Shown here piece by piece: positions 41,750 through 50,371 of a DNA stretch of 64,000 nucleotides. Both the position numbers and the translations under genes were made by a program. This DNA comes from AP-15 sp963747735 (GTDB taxonomy: Bacteria; Pseudomonadota; Alphaproteobacteria; ATCC43930; CGMCC-115725): assembly GCA_963747735.1 (NCBI GenBank), contig CAVVGE010000005.1, positions 496,001 through 560,000 of the forward strand. The letters run 5' to 3'. Below the pieces are notes generated by a model that was given only the letters and a program-made list of their open reading frames with translations, had not been told where the DNA came from and ran no database searches. Position 1 is the stretch's first letter, and each line of letters begins with the position of its first letter.

Positions 41750-42334
41750 ATGTCGTGGGATGCCTTGCTGCTCGTTTCCGGCGTGCTCGGCGCGCCGTTG
41801 CCGGCGGCGGTGCCGGCTGAAATCGCGGTCTGCTTTGCGCCGGAAGAGGATTGCGCCGGTTTCGCGGTGCGGGCAATCGACGCAGCAAGACAGCAGATCC
41901 TGGTCGGCGCCTACAATCTGACGACCGGCTCGGGCATCGTCGAGGCGCTGCTGCGCGCACTCGGGCGCGGGGTCGATGTGCGGCTGATCGTCGACAAGAC
42001 GACGCCGTGCGAGCGCAAGACCGGGGTCGAGGCGTTGGCCCGCGCCGGGGCGCCGGTCTGGATCGACCATGAAGTCAGGATCGCGCACGCCAAGACGATG
42101 GTGATCGACGGCCGGATCACCCTGATGGGCTCCTACAATTGGAGCCGCAACGCCGCGCGCAACTCCGAAGATCTGAACCGGGTCGCCTCCGCGGCCGTCG
42201 CCGCCGGTTATGCGGCGCATTGGCGCCAGCGGCTCGCCTCCTCGGCACCGTTTGTCCAGCGCGAGGACTGGTGCCGCCCGCACCACCGGCACGATGCCCC
42301 GGGCCGCTCCAGCCGGACCTCGACCGATCGCTGA
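41750..42334 (+). CDS. Exported phospholipase D-like nuclease (Nuc family, single HKD)
   Basis: This 194-residue protein has a weak signal segment (MSWDALLLVSGVLGAPLPAAV) and one PLD domain. The catalytic motif is IAHAKTMVIDGRITLMGSYN, giving H-x-K-x4-D and the GSxN that follows. The first strand region is VCFAPEEDCAGFAVRAIDAA and LVGAYNLTTGSGIVEALLRAL. One HKD per chain means it acts as a dimer, like Nuc. It likely cleaves DNA in the periplasm or acts on phosphodiesters. The Arg/His-rich tail (WCRPHHRHDAPGRSSR) is unusual. Confidence 0.85.
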   Translation: MSWDALLLVSGVLGAPLPAAVPAEIAVCFAPEEDCAGFAVRAIDAARQQILVGAYNLTTGSGIVEALLRALGRGVDVRLIVDKTTPCERKTGVEALARAGAPVWIDHEVRIAHAKTMVIDGRITLMGSYNWSRNAARNSEDLNRVASAAVAAGYAAHWRQRLASSAPFVQREDWCRPHHRHDAPGRSSRTSTDR

Positions 42335-42552
42335 CGTGCTTTCCCGCTCTCGATCAACCGCTCGGCTATGGCCGCGCTTGCCAGTGGTAGCCAACCGATC
42401 AAATAGAACATCCGACCCGCACGGCAACGTATCCGACAAATTGCAAAAATTTAACCTTAATCAGATCGATCTTGATTGGCCCGTCATTTCGGCTGTCCTG
42501 ACCCCCTGTCATCGGGCATAGATGCGAGCCAGTGGAGAGGCACGATCAAATT

Positions 42553-43247
42553 ATGGTTAACACAACGATCTCGGTTGGAAGTGTCGTGGTCGGCGAGCAG
42601 GACAAGTTTGCCAGGTTTGTCGTGCGCCTCAACCAGCCGTCCAAGCTGCCGGTCTCTGTCGATTTTACACCCTCGGCGCCAATCTCGAAAACCTGGTGTT
42701 CACCGGCAAGGGCAATTTCATCGGCTCCGGCAACATTCTCGCCAACACCATCACCGGCGGCAGCGGCAACGACACATTAAACGGCGGCAGCGGCAACGCC
42801 CTCGCCAACATCATCACCGGCGGCGCCGGCAACGACACGTTGAAGGGCGGCGCCGGCAACGACACGCTCACCGGCGGTGGCGGCAACGACCGGCTCACCG
42901 GCGGCGCAGGCGCCGATCTCTTTGTGTTCACGACGACAAAGGGCACCGATACGATCACCGACTTTACCCACGGCACCGACAAGCTCGTCTTTAGCGATGC
43001 GGCCTTTAATCTCGGCGCCGACGAGGGTCTCGGCACGGCGACCCCAAAGCCTCTCGCCGCGAGCGTCTTCTCACCCAATGCCAACGGAAAGATGGCCACC
43101 ACGGCAAACCGCTTTGCCTACGATGCCAGCACCGGCGGCCTGTTCTATGACCCGGACGGCAGCGCCTCCCATTTCAAGGTGAGCCTGGTGGCCTCGCTGA
43201 CCGCAGAACCCCACATCACCATCGCGGATTTGCTCTTTAGCTCCTGA
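42553..43247 (+). pseudogene. Short RTX (Ca-binding) secreted protein with truncated Calx-beta start, one frameshift
   Basis: The first frame gives MVNTTISVGSVVVGEQDKFA, RFVVRLNQPSKLPVSVDF, which is the front half of a Calx-beta-like domain. Adding one T to the TTTT run near 42662 continues into YTLGANLENLVFTGKGNF and then the nonapeptide Ca-binding repeats (GGSGNDTLNGG, GGAGNDTLKGG, GGGGNDRLTGG) and a C-terminal FVFTTTKGTDTITDFTHGTDKLVF block with a type I secretion tail. Joined length is about 231 residues. The T-run slip could be a sequencing error or switchable. It would be exported by a type I system and bind Ca outside. Confidence 0.72.
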
Positions 43248-43297
43248 GCGCCCGCGGCTTCCGAGCGCCCGCAGCCTCCGAGCGCCCGCCCTGCCGC
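43246..43297. repeat. Three tandem copies of a 17-base unit
   Basis: GAGCGCCCGCGGCTTCC, GAGCGCCCGCAGCCTCC and GAGCGCCCGCCCTGCC follow the RTX stop codon directly. No hairpin with a T-run is present. Confidence 0.75.
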
Positions 43298-43364
43298 CGC
43301 AATTCCCTGGACGCCGGCCGCCTAACCCGGGAGACTTGGCCCTCCGCACAGCAGGGAGCGCGAC

Positions 43365-44795
43365 ATGCTGGACCTGATCGTTGCCGGCGGCATCGCCGTC
43401 ATGCCGGGGGGCACGCAACCCGCCGATATCGGGGTGGCGGGCGGCAAGATCGCCGCGCTCGGCGTGCCGGGGAGCCTCGCCGCGGCCGGGGCTGGGCGCA
43501 CGATCGACGCGTCGGGGCAGATCGTCATCCCCGGCGGGGTCGATCCGCATATCCATTGCAGCTTTCCGATCCCGTTCCCGGGGCGCAACGAGGAGCTGAT
43601 GAGCGCGCCGCCCGAGCAGGTGAGCCGGGCGGCGCTGTACGGCGGCACCACCACGCTCCTCGATTTCGCGCCCTGCCCGCCCGACCGGCCGCTGCAGCAA
43701 TCGATCGAGCGGCGCCAGCGCGAATGGGCCGGCGCGTGCCATTGCGACTACGGCTTTCACTTGCTATTGCGCGGCAAGCAGACGCCGGAGATCCTCGGCG
43801 CGCTGCCCGAGGCGATCCAGGCCGGCCATGCCTCGGTCAAGATGTTCACGACCGACATCCGCCCGATGAACCAGGGCCGCATGGTGCGCTTCGGCGACAT
43901 CTGGGAGGTGCTCAAGGTCCTCGGCGCCGCCGGCGGCATCGCTGCGATCCATGCCGAGGACAACGATATCGTCATGCACATGTACGAAAAGCTGATCCGC
44001 GAAGACCGCACCGGCTTTGAGAACATGGCCGAGGTGCACAACACGCTCTCGGAAGATTTGTCGTTCAACCGGGTGATCCGGCTCGCCGAGAATGTCGAGG
44101 GCGCCGCCCTCTACATGGTGCACGTGTCGGCCGCGACCGGGGCGGCGGCGATCGCGGCGTCGCGGGGCCGCGGCTTTCCGATCTATGGCGAGACCCTGCA
44201 CCAATATTTGCTCTATACCGCCGAAGACTATAAACGGCCGGGCGGGCAGATGTTCCACACCTATCCGTCGCTCAAATTCGCCAAGGACCAGCAGGCGCTG
44301 TGGGCGGCGACCCGGCATGGTGCCATCCAGGCGATCGCCACCGACGAGGTGTGCTGCCCATTGCAGGTCAAGCTGCAAGGGCGGCGGATCGACGACACCA
44401 CCGGCGGCAATTCCGGGGTCGAGCCGCGGGTCTCGCTGATGTACACGCATATGGTCGAAAAGCGCGGCTACAGCCTGGCCGATTTTGTCGGGCTCGTTTC
44501 GACAAACGCGGCGCGGATCATGGGCCTTTACCCGAAAAAGGGCGCGCTCGCGGTCGGTTCCGACGCCGATATCGTGCTGCTCGACCCGCGCCGGCGGCGC
44601 GTCTTGCGCAAGGAGGAGCTGCACGAGACCGACTACACGCCGTGGGAAGGGCACGAGGTCGCCGCCTGGCCGAGCATGACCATCCTGCGCGGCAAGATCG
44701 TGGTCGAGAACGGCGATTTCCGCGCGACCCCCGCCGACGGCCAATTCCTGCCGCGCAAGATCGCCGACGCGGTGCGCGCCCGCCCGGCGGTCTGA
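43365..44795 (+). CDS. Dihydropyrimidinase/hydantoinase-type cyclic amidohydrolase
   Basis: This 476-residue enzyme has the full binuclear-zinc set: DPHIH near residue 63, the lysine to be carboxylated in ASVKMFTTDIRP, His in AIHAEDND, His in YMVHVSAATG and Asp in AIATDEVC. LVSTNAARIMGLYPKKGALAVGSDADIVLLDP is the usual closing beta-sandwich part. GGGAG precedes the ATG. It should open cyclic ureides such as dihydrouracil or hydantoins, or similar rings. The gene stands alone, with no carbamoyl-amidase next to it. Confidence 0.93.
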   Translation: MLDLIVAGGIAVMPGGTQPADIGVAGGKIAALGVPGSLAAAGAGRTIDASGQIVIPGGVDPHIHCSFPIPFPGRNEELMSAPPEQVSRAALYGGTTTLLDFAPCPPDRPLQQSIERRQREWAGACHCDYGFHLLLRGKQTPEILGALPEAIQAGHASVKMFTTDIRPMNQGRMVRFGDIWEVLKVLGAAGGIAAIHAEDNDIVMHMYEKLIREDRTGFENMAEVHNTLSEDLSFNRVIRLAENVEGAALYMVHVSAATGAAAIAASRGRGFPIYGETLHQYLLYTAEDYKRPGGQMFHTYPSLKFAKDQQALWAATRHGAIQAIATDEVCCPLQVKLQGRRIDDTTGGNSGVEPRVSLMYTHMVEKRGYSLADFVGLVSTNAARIMGLYPKKGALAVGSDADIVLLDPRRRRVLRKEELHETDYTPWEGHEVAAWPSMTILRGKIVVENGDFRATPADGQFLPRKIADAVRARPAV

Positions 44796-44803
44796 CCCGC
44801 CCT

Positions 44804-45664
44804 TCAGTGCGCGATCAGCACCGGCACCGCGGCGGCTTCGAGCACATGCCGGGTAAAGCCGCCGAACATCCACTGGCGCAGCCGGCTGTGGCCATAGCCG
44901 CCCATCACCATCAGCGCGCCGCGCTCGGCGGCGGCGGCCATCAGCCGGTCGGCGGCGCCGCGCCCGTCGGCCGGCAGATGCTGCGCCGAAACGGTAATGC
45001 CGTGCCAGCGTAGGCTCGCCGGGAGCCGCGTCTCCTCGTCGCCCGCATCCTGCGCGCCGTCGTCGGCGGTCACGATCACCACCTCTTTCGCAGCCGTCAA
45101 AAACGGCATTGCCGCGGCGACGGCGCGGGCCGCCTCGCGCTTGGGCTTCCAGGCGATGACGACCGTCTCGGGCAGAGCGGTCATCGGCGCCGGCGGCGCT
45201 ATCAGCAGCGGGCGACCGCTGTCGAGCAACGCCGCCTCGAGCGTATCCTGCGCCAGCCCTTCGCCGTCATCCGGGCGCCCCACGACGATCAGGTCGGCGA
45301 CGCGGGCATATTCGGTGATCCAATAGGGTTCGACGCCAATCTCCCGCGTCCAGCGCGCGGACGGGCCGGGCTGGCCGCCCGGCGTCTCGGCGAGCGCCAA
45401 TTGCTCGCGCGCGCAGAACGCATCGAATTGCTCTTTTGTCGCTGCCTCGCGCGCCACCGCATCGGCCTCGATCCGGTCGATCAGCCCGCCCAATGCCGGC
45501 CCGCCGGAATCGGCGGTCATGGCCACCGCCATCGCCGTCGCATCGGCGCGAACATGGAGAACCTCGAGATGCGCCGCAAAGCGGCGGGCGACCGCGAGCG
45601 CTGCTGCGAATACCGCGGCGTCTGCCTTGCTGCCGGTCGCCGGAACGAGAACCGTCTTGATCAT
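44804..45664 (-). CDS. Universal stress protein with two Usp domains
   Basis: This 286-residue cytoplasmic protein starts MIKTVLVPATGSKADA at 45664. The much longer open frame upstream is antisense to other genes and not real. The first Usp domain is degenerate. The second ends with the ATP-binding motif GGYGHSRLRQWMFGGFTRHV (G-x2-G-x9-G-G/S) and VPVLIAH. Tandem Usp proteins act in stress survival. It converges on the dihydropyrimidinase gene with 8 bases between stops. Confidence 0.9.
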   Translation of the reverse strand: MIKTVLVPATGSKADAAVFAAALAVARRFAAHLEVLHVRADATAMAVAMTADSGGPALGGLIDRIEADAVAREAATKEQFDAFCAREQLALAETPGGQPGPSARWTREIGVEPYWITEYARVADLIVVGRPDDGEGLAQDTLEAALLDSGRPLLIAPPAPMTALPETVVIAWKPKREAARAVAAAMPFLTAAKEVVIVTADDGAQDAGDEETRLPASLRWHGITVSAQHLPADGRGAADRLMAAAAERGALMVMGGYGHSRLRQWMFGGFTRHVLEAAAVPVLIAH

Positions 45665-45865
45665 CGACACCTCTTTCACGTGCGCGGACCCGAGATTAGA
45701 GCAAATCCGCGCCGGGCCGTACCCTCTCTCGCTCGGCCCCGGGCAAGACCCGGTGTCGCCTCGCCACCCCCTCGCGACAGCGCGCGCCGGCAAAGCGGCG
45801 TTGCGCGCGACGGCGGCAGGGTGTGAGATTGGGCGGCGCAATCGACCCGAGCGGAGGGTGCCCGG

Positions 45866-46700
45866 ATGGCGACTGAACGGCAAACGGCGATCGTCACCGG
45901 AGCGGCGAGCGGGATCGGCCGGGCGATGGCGCTCGGCCTTCTCGCAGGCGGGATCGACGTCGCCGCGGTCGATCGCGAGCCTCGCTGGCTCGACGAGTTG
46001 AAGACCGCCGCGGACGAAAGCCGGCTCGCCGGCTCGCTCCACCCGATTTGCGCCGATCTTGCCGATCCCCTTTCTTTTGAGACGATCGTCGCCGCGGTGC
46101 TCGCCCGGTCCGGCCGGATCGATATCCTCGTAAACAATGCCGGGGTCGGCCAAGGCTCGATCCGTGCCGACCAGCGCCACAGCCCGATCCGCTTTTGGGA
46201 GATCACGCCCGAGCAATGGGGCCGGTTTATCGCGGTCAACGCGACCGCACCCCTGATGATGGCGCGCGCCGTGGTGCCGCATATGCTGGCCGCCGGGCGG
46301 GGCCGGATCGTCACGGTCACAACCAGCCTCGGCACGATGCTGCGCGAAGGCTATGTGCTCTATGGCGCCAGCAAAGCCGCGGCCGAGGCGGCGACCGCAG
46401 TCATCGCGGCCGATCTCGCCGGGACTCCGGTCACCGCCAATGTGCTTGGTGCCGGGCGGGATGACCGACACCCGCATCATCCCCGATGCGGCGGTCGCCG
46501 ACCGGTCGCGGCTGTTGCGCCCCGAGATCATGGCCGCACCGTTGCGCTGGCTGGTCTCGGATGCGGCGGCCCAGGTAACCGGGCGGCGGTTTCTCGCAGC
46601 CCATTGGGACACTTCGCTGCCGCCCGCCGAGGCCGCCGAAAAATGCGGCGCGCCGATCGCCTGGCAAGCGATCGCGACGATGCCGATCGAGCCCGATTGA
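45866..46700 (+). pseudogene. Short-chain dehydrogenase/reductase, one frameshift
   Basis: The N-terminal frame has the NAD(P) motif VTGAASGIGRAMALGLL, LVNNAGVG, the serine in VTTSLG and the catalytic YGASK. After VTANVL the sequence needs a one-base shift near 46448 (an extra G) to continue VPGGMTDTRIIPDAA, the normal C-terminal part, ending MPIEPD at 46700. Joined length is about 277 residues. The break is either a sequencing error or recent damage. A methyltransferase gene follows 14 bases downstream. Confidence 0.8.
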
Positions 46701-46714
46701 AAGGACACAGAACG

Positions 46715-47578
46715 ATGCCCGAGCATGCCGACGCCAATGCGGCCCAGCAGGAATATTGGAACACGGTCGCCGGCCCGCGCTGGGTCGGGCTCGAAGGCTT
46801 TGTCGAGCGCCGGGTGCGTGCGGTCAACGACCTCTTGCTGCGCTATTCCGCGGTGGCGGCGGGCGAACGGGTGCTGGAAATCGGCTGCGGCACCGCCGCC
46901 TTCACCATGCCGCTTGCCGACGCGGCCGGTCCGCAAGGGTCGGTGCTGGGCGCCGACATTTCCGAGGCAATGCTGGCGGGCGCCAGAAAACGCATCGCCG
47001 AGAGCGGCTTGCGCAACATTACCCTGATGCAGGCGGACGCGCAGACGCACGAGTTCCAGCCCGCCGCTTTCGACCTCGTCGCCTCGCGCTTTGGCGTGAT
47101 GTTCTTTGCCGACCCGGCGGCAGCCTTTGCCAATCTGCGGCGCGCCGCCAAGCCTGGCGGGCGGCTCTGCTTTGCCTGCTGGGGCACGCTCGAAGAAAAC
47201 CGGCATTGGCTGATCCCCTACGCGGTGGCGTTGCATCATCTCGGGCCGCCCGCGCCGAAATCGCCGCGCGCACCGGGGCCGATGGCCTTCGCCGACCCTG
47301 ATTATGTGCGCTCGTTTCTCGGCGCGGCCGGGTTCGAGGGCGTCGAAATCCACCGCGAGCACCCGGAAATCCTCGCCTCGACTGCCGAAGAGGAGGCGAG
47401 CCACGCCTCTATCATGGGTCCGACGGCGCGCCTGATCGACGAAAAAAAGCCCGACGAAGCGACCCGCCGGCTGATTCGCGCCGAAATCGAGGCGGCGTTC
47501 GCGTCAGCCGCCGCCAGCGGCAATATGCGGCTCCCTTCGACCGTCCTTCTCGTCACCGCCCGCCAGCCACAGCCTTAG
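46715..47578 (+). CDS. Class I SAM-dependent methyltransferase
   Basis: This 287-residue protein starts MPEHADANAAQQEYWN at 46715 behind AAAGGACACAG. The SAM-binding motif I is RVLEIGCGTAAFTMPLAD, followed by GADISEAMLAGARKRI, MQADAQTHEF and FDLVASRFGVMFFADP (motif IV-like), then KPGGRLCFACWG. It belongs to the UbiE/Coq5-like methyltransf_11/25 group acting on small molecules. It probably forms an operon with the SDR gene before it. The substrate is unknown. Confidence 0.88.
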   Translation: MPEHADANAAQQEYWNTVAGPRWVGLEGFVERRVRAVNDLLLRYSAVAAGERVLEIGCGTAAFTMPLADAAGPQGSVLGADISEAMLAGARKRIAESGLRNITLMQADAQTHEFQPAAFDLVASRFGVMFFADPAAAFANLRRAAKPGGRLCFACWGTLEENRHWLIPYAVALHHLGPPAPKSPRAPGPMAFADPDYVRSFLGAAGFEGVEIHREHPEILASTAEEEASHASIMGPTARLIDEKKPDEATRRLIRAEIEAAFASAAASGNMRLPSTVLLVTARQPQP

Positions 47579-47611
47579 AGCCTGATCCGGTAATTGGCCT
47601 CCGCGCTCGAC

Positions 47612-47642
47612 GAAAAAATAAAAAGGACCGCAAAAGCGGTCC
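47612..47642 (-). terminator. Rho-independent terminator (leftward transcription)
   Basis: On the minus strand GGACCGC-TTTT-GCGGTCC forms a perfect seven-pair hairpin followed by TTTTTATTTTTT. It lies 28 bases after the stop codon of the acidic gene remnant at 47670, which fits as that gene's own terminator. Confidence 0.85.
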
Positions 47643-47669
47643 CCTGGGGTGAGAAGGAAGTTGAGCAGA

Positions 47670-47770
47670 TCAGGTCTGCTCTTCTTCCTCGTCCGAATAA
47701 AAATCGCTGGCGCCACCCTCCGCCTCGGAATTGTCGACCTCGCTTTCCGACAGAGGAAATCCGCCTGATT
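47670..47770 (-). pseudogene. Acidic C-terminal remnant of a gene cut by a palindromic repeat
   Basis: The minus strand reads GGFPLSESEVDNSEAEGGAS, DFYSDEEEEQT, stop. Such acidic, serine-rich ends occur in small conserved alphaproteobacterial proteins. Upstream, the frame runs into the dispersed repeat at 47771-47818 and has no ATG, GTG or TTG start. The retained terminator just beyond supports a once-expressed gene whose front part has been lost. The family is not identified. Confidence 0.45.
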
Positions 47771-47818
47771 TCTCCCTCTCCGCCCCCGGGGCGGAGAGGG
47801 CTGGGGTGAGGTGGGGGT
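47771..47818. repeat. Palindromic intergenic repeat
   Basis: CCCTCTCCGCCCCCGGGGCG pairs with itself (CTCTCCGCCCC / GGGGCGGAGAG), followed by GGGGTGAGGTGGGGG. These are the same words as in the repeat at 2215-2352. Confidence 0.85.
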
Positions 47819-47885
47819 GCCGACACGCCGGGGCCGGCCCGCCTCACCCTCCCCATCGCGCCCAATATCCGCAGCTCTAGGCAAA

Positions 47886-48060
47886 TGTGTGCATGCCTTA
47901 GCGCTTTCGCAGGGATCCAGGGGTATATGCGCGGCCTATCTTGCCCCCTGTTCGAGCCAGAGCCTGCCCCCCTGTTCCAGCCAGGGGCAGGCTCTGGCTG
48001 GAAAAGGAGGGCAGGCTCTGGATCCCGGCTTTCGCGGGCAAAGACGAAAGAGGGGCATGG
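47886..48060. repeat. Cluster of GCAGGCTCTGG-type palindromic repeats
   Basis: CCAGAGCCTGCCCC (47957-47970) and GGGGCAGGCTCTGG (47984-47997) are a 14-base perfect inverted pair. A third copy, GGGCAGGCTCTGG, follows at 48009-48021, then CCCGGCTTTCGCGGGC. GCGCTTTCGCAGGGATCCAG lies at about 47900. The core AGAGCCTGCCCC is the same as in the inserts inside the IS110 gene. No gene is seen between 47579 and 48257 apart from the acidic remnant. Confidence 0.82.
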
Positions 48061-48257
48061 GTGCCAAATGTCGGATTGGCGCAATCAGTACTATAAATAC
48101 GAGGCAATCGGCTGCGGGAAGCATGGCATGCGGGAGGGCAGCGACCACACCCGGGCGAGCTGCGGCCACGGCCTTTTCCGGCTCGACGGTCCGGCGGAGG
48201 TGAGGCGGCGGCCCGGCCGTTTTTGCCGATTCGCGTGTTTGCGATCCTGAGCCGGCG

Positions 48258-48950
48258 ATGCTGACCGCCTTTCTGCGCGCGCTCACCGTGCTGGCGACAC
48301 CGCCGCTGCGGCGCGTCGTAGCGCAAGGGCTGGGGCTCGCGGTGCTGACCTTTGCAGTGTTGTGGCTCGCCATCGCGGCAGCGCTCTACCATTGGGCGGC
48401 CTTTGCGTGGCGCCCGTTCGATTGGGTGCTCGACATTCTCGGCGGCCTCGCTGTATTGGCGTTGACTTGGCTGTTGTTTCCGGCGGTCGTCACGTTGATC
48501 ATGAGCTTCTTTATCGAGCGCATCGCCGCTGCGGTCGAGGCGCTCGACTATCCGGGGCTGGGCCCGCCGCGCCGTCAGCCTTTTGTCGAGACAATCAAGG
48601 CAATCGGGCGGCTGACCGCGCTCACCGTCTTGCTCAATCTCTTGGCGCTGCCGGCGTATCTGCTGGTGCCGGGGATAAACCTCTTGGTTTTCTTGGCGCT
48701 GAATGGGTATCTTCTCGGCCGGGAGTATTTCGAGGCGGTGGCGCTGAGGCGGCTCGATTGGGCGGCGGCCAAGGGGGTGCGCAACCGGCATCGGGGACGG
48801 GTTTTTCTCGGCGGGGTCGTGATCGCCGGGCTGTTCGCCTTGCCGCTCGTCAACCTCGTGGCCCCGGTGGTCGCGATAGCCTTTATGGTGCACCTCTTCG
48901 AAGCGCTGCCGCGCGACGAGCCGCATTTCGGGGGCGACGTCCAGCACTGA
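48258..48950 (+). CDS. EI24/CysZ-like integral membrane protein
   Basis: This 230-residue protein has four to five hydrophobic spans and the EI24 layout: LTAFLRALTVLATPPLRRVV, LTFAVLWLAIAAALYHW, a helix pair around VVTLIMSFFIERIAAAVEALDYPG, and GYLLGREYFEAVALRRL, a conserved block of the family. EI24-like proteins include the sulfate permease CysZ, but many alphaproteobacterial members have no proven substrate. The bactofilin gene follows on the same strand 47 bases on, perhaps as one unit. Confidence 0.88.
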   Translation: MLTAFLRALTVLATPPLRRVVAQGLGLAVLTFAVLWLAIAAALYHWAAFAWRPFDWVLDILGGLAVLALTWLLFPAVVTLIMSFFIERIAAAVEALDYPGLGPPRRQPFVETIKAIGRLTALTVLLNLLALPAYLLVPGINLLVFLALNGYLLGREYFEAVALRRLDWAAAKGVRNRHRGRVFLGGVVIAGLFALPLVNLVAPVVAIAFMVHLFEALPRDEPHFGGDVQH

Positions 48951-48997
48951 ACAGGTGCGTTCGCCCTCACCACAACCTTGTCGATCGGGTGCAAACC

Positions 48998-49618
48998 ATG
49001 TTCGGCCGCAAGAGAACCGAGGCAGAGGACCGCAAGATGGCAGATTCGTCTGACGATTTGGGCATTCCGATGAAGCCCGCCCGCCCGGCGGGGCCGCCTA
49101 CGGCACCGGTCCGCGCCGCGATGATGCCGCCGCGCGCCGCCGATCTGGCGCGCCCCGCCGACGCCCGCCCCACCGGCGCCGCCGAGCTGCCGCGCCGGCC
49201 GGGCGATCCGGGCCCCGCGCCACGGCGCAACGACACCGAGCTGCGCCGGCTGATCGTCGGCCGCGAGATCACCCTCTCCGGCGAGATCACCTCCTGCGAC
49301 AAATTGATGATCGAGGGCAGCGTCGAAGCCAATCTGACCAACTGCCGCGATGTCGATATCGCCGAGGGCGGGTTGTTCAAGGGCACCGCAGCGATCGAAG
49401 AGGCCGAGATCCGCGGCCGGTTCGAGGGCAACCTCACGGTCCGGCAGCGGCTCTTGATCAAGGCGACCGGCCGGGTGTCCGGCACGATCCGCTACGGCCA
49501 GATCGAGATCGAATGCGGCGGCCAGATCACCGGCGACATCCAGGCGCAGCCTGCCGCCGGCGAGGCCGCAGACGGCAAGCTCACACCGGAGCCGGCCGTC
49601 GTCCGCGCGGCCGGCTGA
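48998..49618 (+). CDS. Bactofilin (polymer-forming cytoskeletal protein)
   Basis: This 206-residue protein has a disordered Pro/Ala-rich front (residues 20-80) and a bactofilin beta-helix core (LIVGREITLSGEITSCDKLM, IEGSVEANL, GLFKGTAAIEEAEIRGRFEG, VSGTIRYGQIEIECGGQITG). Bactofilins form filaments without nucleotide and organise cell-wall or stalk-like structures at the inner membrane. The ATG 48998 (MFGRKRTEAED) gives the usual basic N terminus. Its last 38 bases overlap nth on the other strand. Confidence 0.93.
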   Translation: MFGRKRTEAEDRKMADSSDDLGIPMKPARPAGPPTAPVRAAMMPPRAADLARPADARPTGAAELPRRPGDPGPAPRRNDTELRRLIVGREITLSGEITSCDKLMIEGSVEANLTNCRDVDIAEGGLFKGTAAIEEAEIRGRFEGNLTVRQRLLIKATGRVSGTIRYGQIEIECGGQITGDIQAQPAAGEAADGKLTPEPAVVRAAG

Positions 49619-50291
49619 CCGCAATCCTGCCCGCCGGCGCCGGCGCTGCGGCGAGCGTCTTGGCGCCATAGCGGCAGAGGTCGGCGAGCACGCAATTGGG
49701 GCAATCCGGCGAGCGCGCCTTGCACACATAGCGCCCGTGCAGGATCAGCCAATGGTGCGCATAACGCTTGTACTCGGCGGGGGTGCGCGCCTCGAGCCCC
49801 TGCTCGACCGCCAGCGGCGTCTTTCCGGGTGCGAGGCCGGTGCGGTTGGCGACGCGGAAGATGTGGGTGTCGACCGCAATCGTCGGCTCGCCGAAAGCGA
49901 CGTTCAGCACCACATTGGCGGTCTTGCGCCCGACCCCGGGCAGGGTTTCGAGCTCGGCCCGCGCGCGCGGCACCTCGCCGCCATGCCGCTCCACCAGGAT
50001 CCGGCTCAGCGCCACCAGGTTCTTTGCCTTGGTGCGGTAGAGGCCGATCGTCTTGATCAGCCCGGCGACGCGCTCCTCGCCGAGCGCCCGCATCTTGGCC
50101 GGCGTGTCGGCCAGCGCGAACAGCGCCGGCGTCGCCTTGTTGACCCCCACATCGGTCGCCTGCGCCGACAGCACCACGGCGACGAGCAAGGTGAACGGGC
50201 TCGCGAACTCGAGCTCGGTTTGCGGGATCGGCCGGGTCGCCGCCAGCCGCCGGTAGAGCTCGCGCGCATCGCGTTTGGAGAAGGGGCGCAT
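49581..50291 (-). CDS. nth: Endonuclease III (DNA glycosylase/AP lyase)
   Basis: This 236-residue base-excision repair enzyme removes oxidised pyrimidines. The catalytic Lys is in the helix-hairpin-helix LPGVGRKTANVVLNVAFG, the catalytic Asp in AVDTHIFRVANR, and the iron-sulfur cluster ligands are C-x6-C-x2-C-x5-C (CKARSPDCPNCVLADLC). The C-terminal extension after the cluster (AAAPAPAGRIAVSRPRG) is longer than in E. coli. The divergent DUF2244 gene is a common alphaproteobacterial neighbour. Confidence 0.97.
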   Translation of the reverse strand: MRPFSKRDARELYRRLAATRPIPQTELEFASPFTLLVAVVLSAQATDVGVNKATPALFALADTPAKMRALGEERVAGLIKTIGLYRTKAKNLVALSRILVERHGGEVPRARAELETLPGVGRKTANVVLNVAFGEPTIAVDTHIFRVANRTGLAPGKTPLAVEQGLEARTPAEYKRYAHHWLILHGRYVCKARSPDCPNCVLADLCRYGAKTLAAAPAPAGRIAVSRPRGRRPAPV

Positions 50292-50371
50292 CGGCGCAAG
50301 TGTAAACCGTCGCCCGCTTCACGAAACCGCGATTTTGCGGAACCGCGTCGCCACCCTTATATTTCGCGGTC

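Noticed and set aside
44804..47404. An 866-codon minus-strand frame
   Set aside because: Only the last 286 codons (Usp) are real; the rest is antisense to the SDR and methyltransferase genes.
45866..47578. One 570-residue SDR-methyltransferase fusion protein
   Set aside because: The join results from the SDR frameshift; the SDR's own C-terminal part continues in the next frame to 46700 and the methyltransferase has its own start at 46715.
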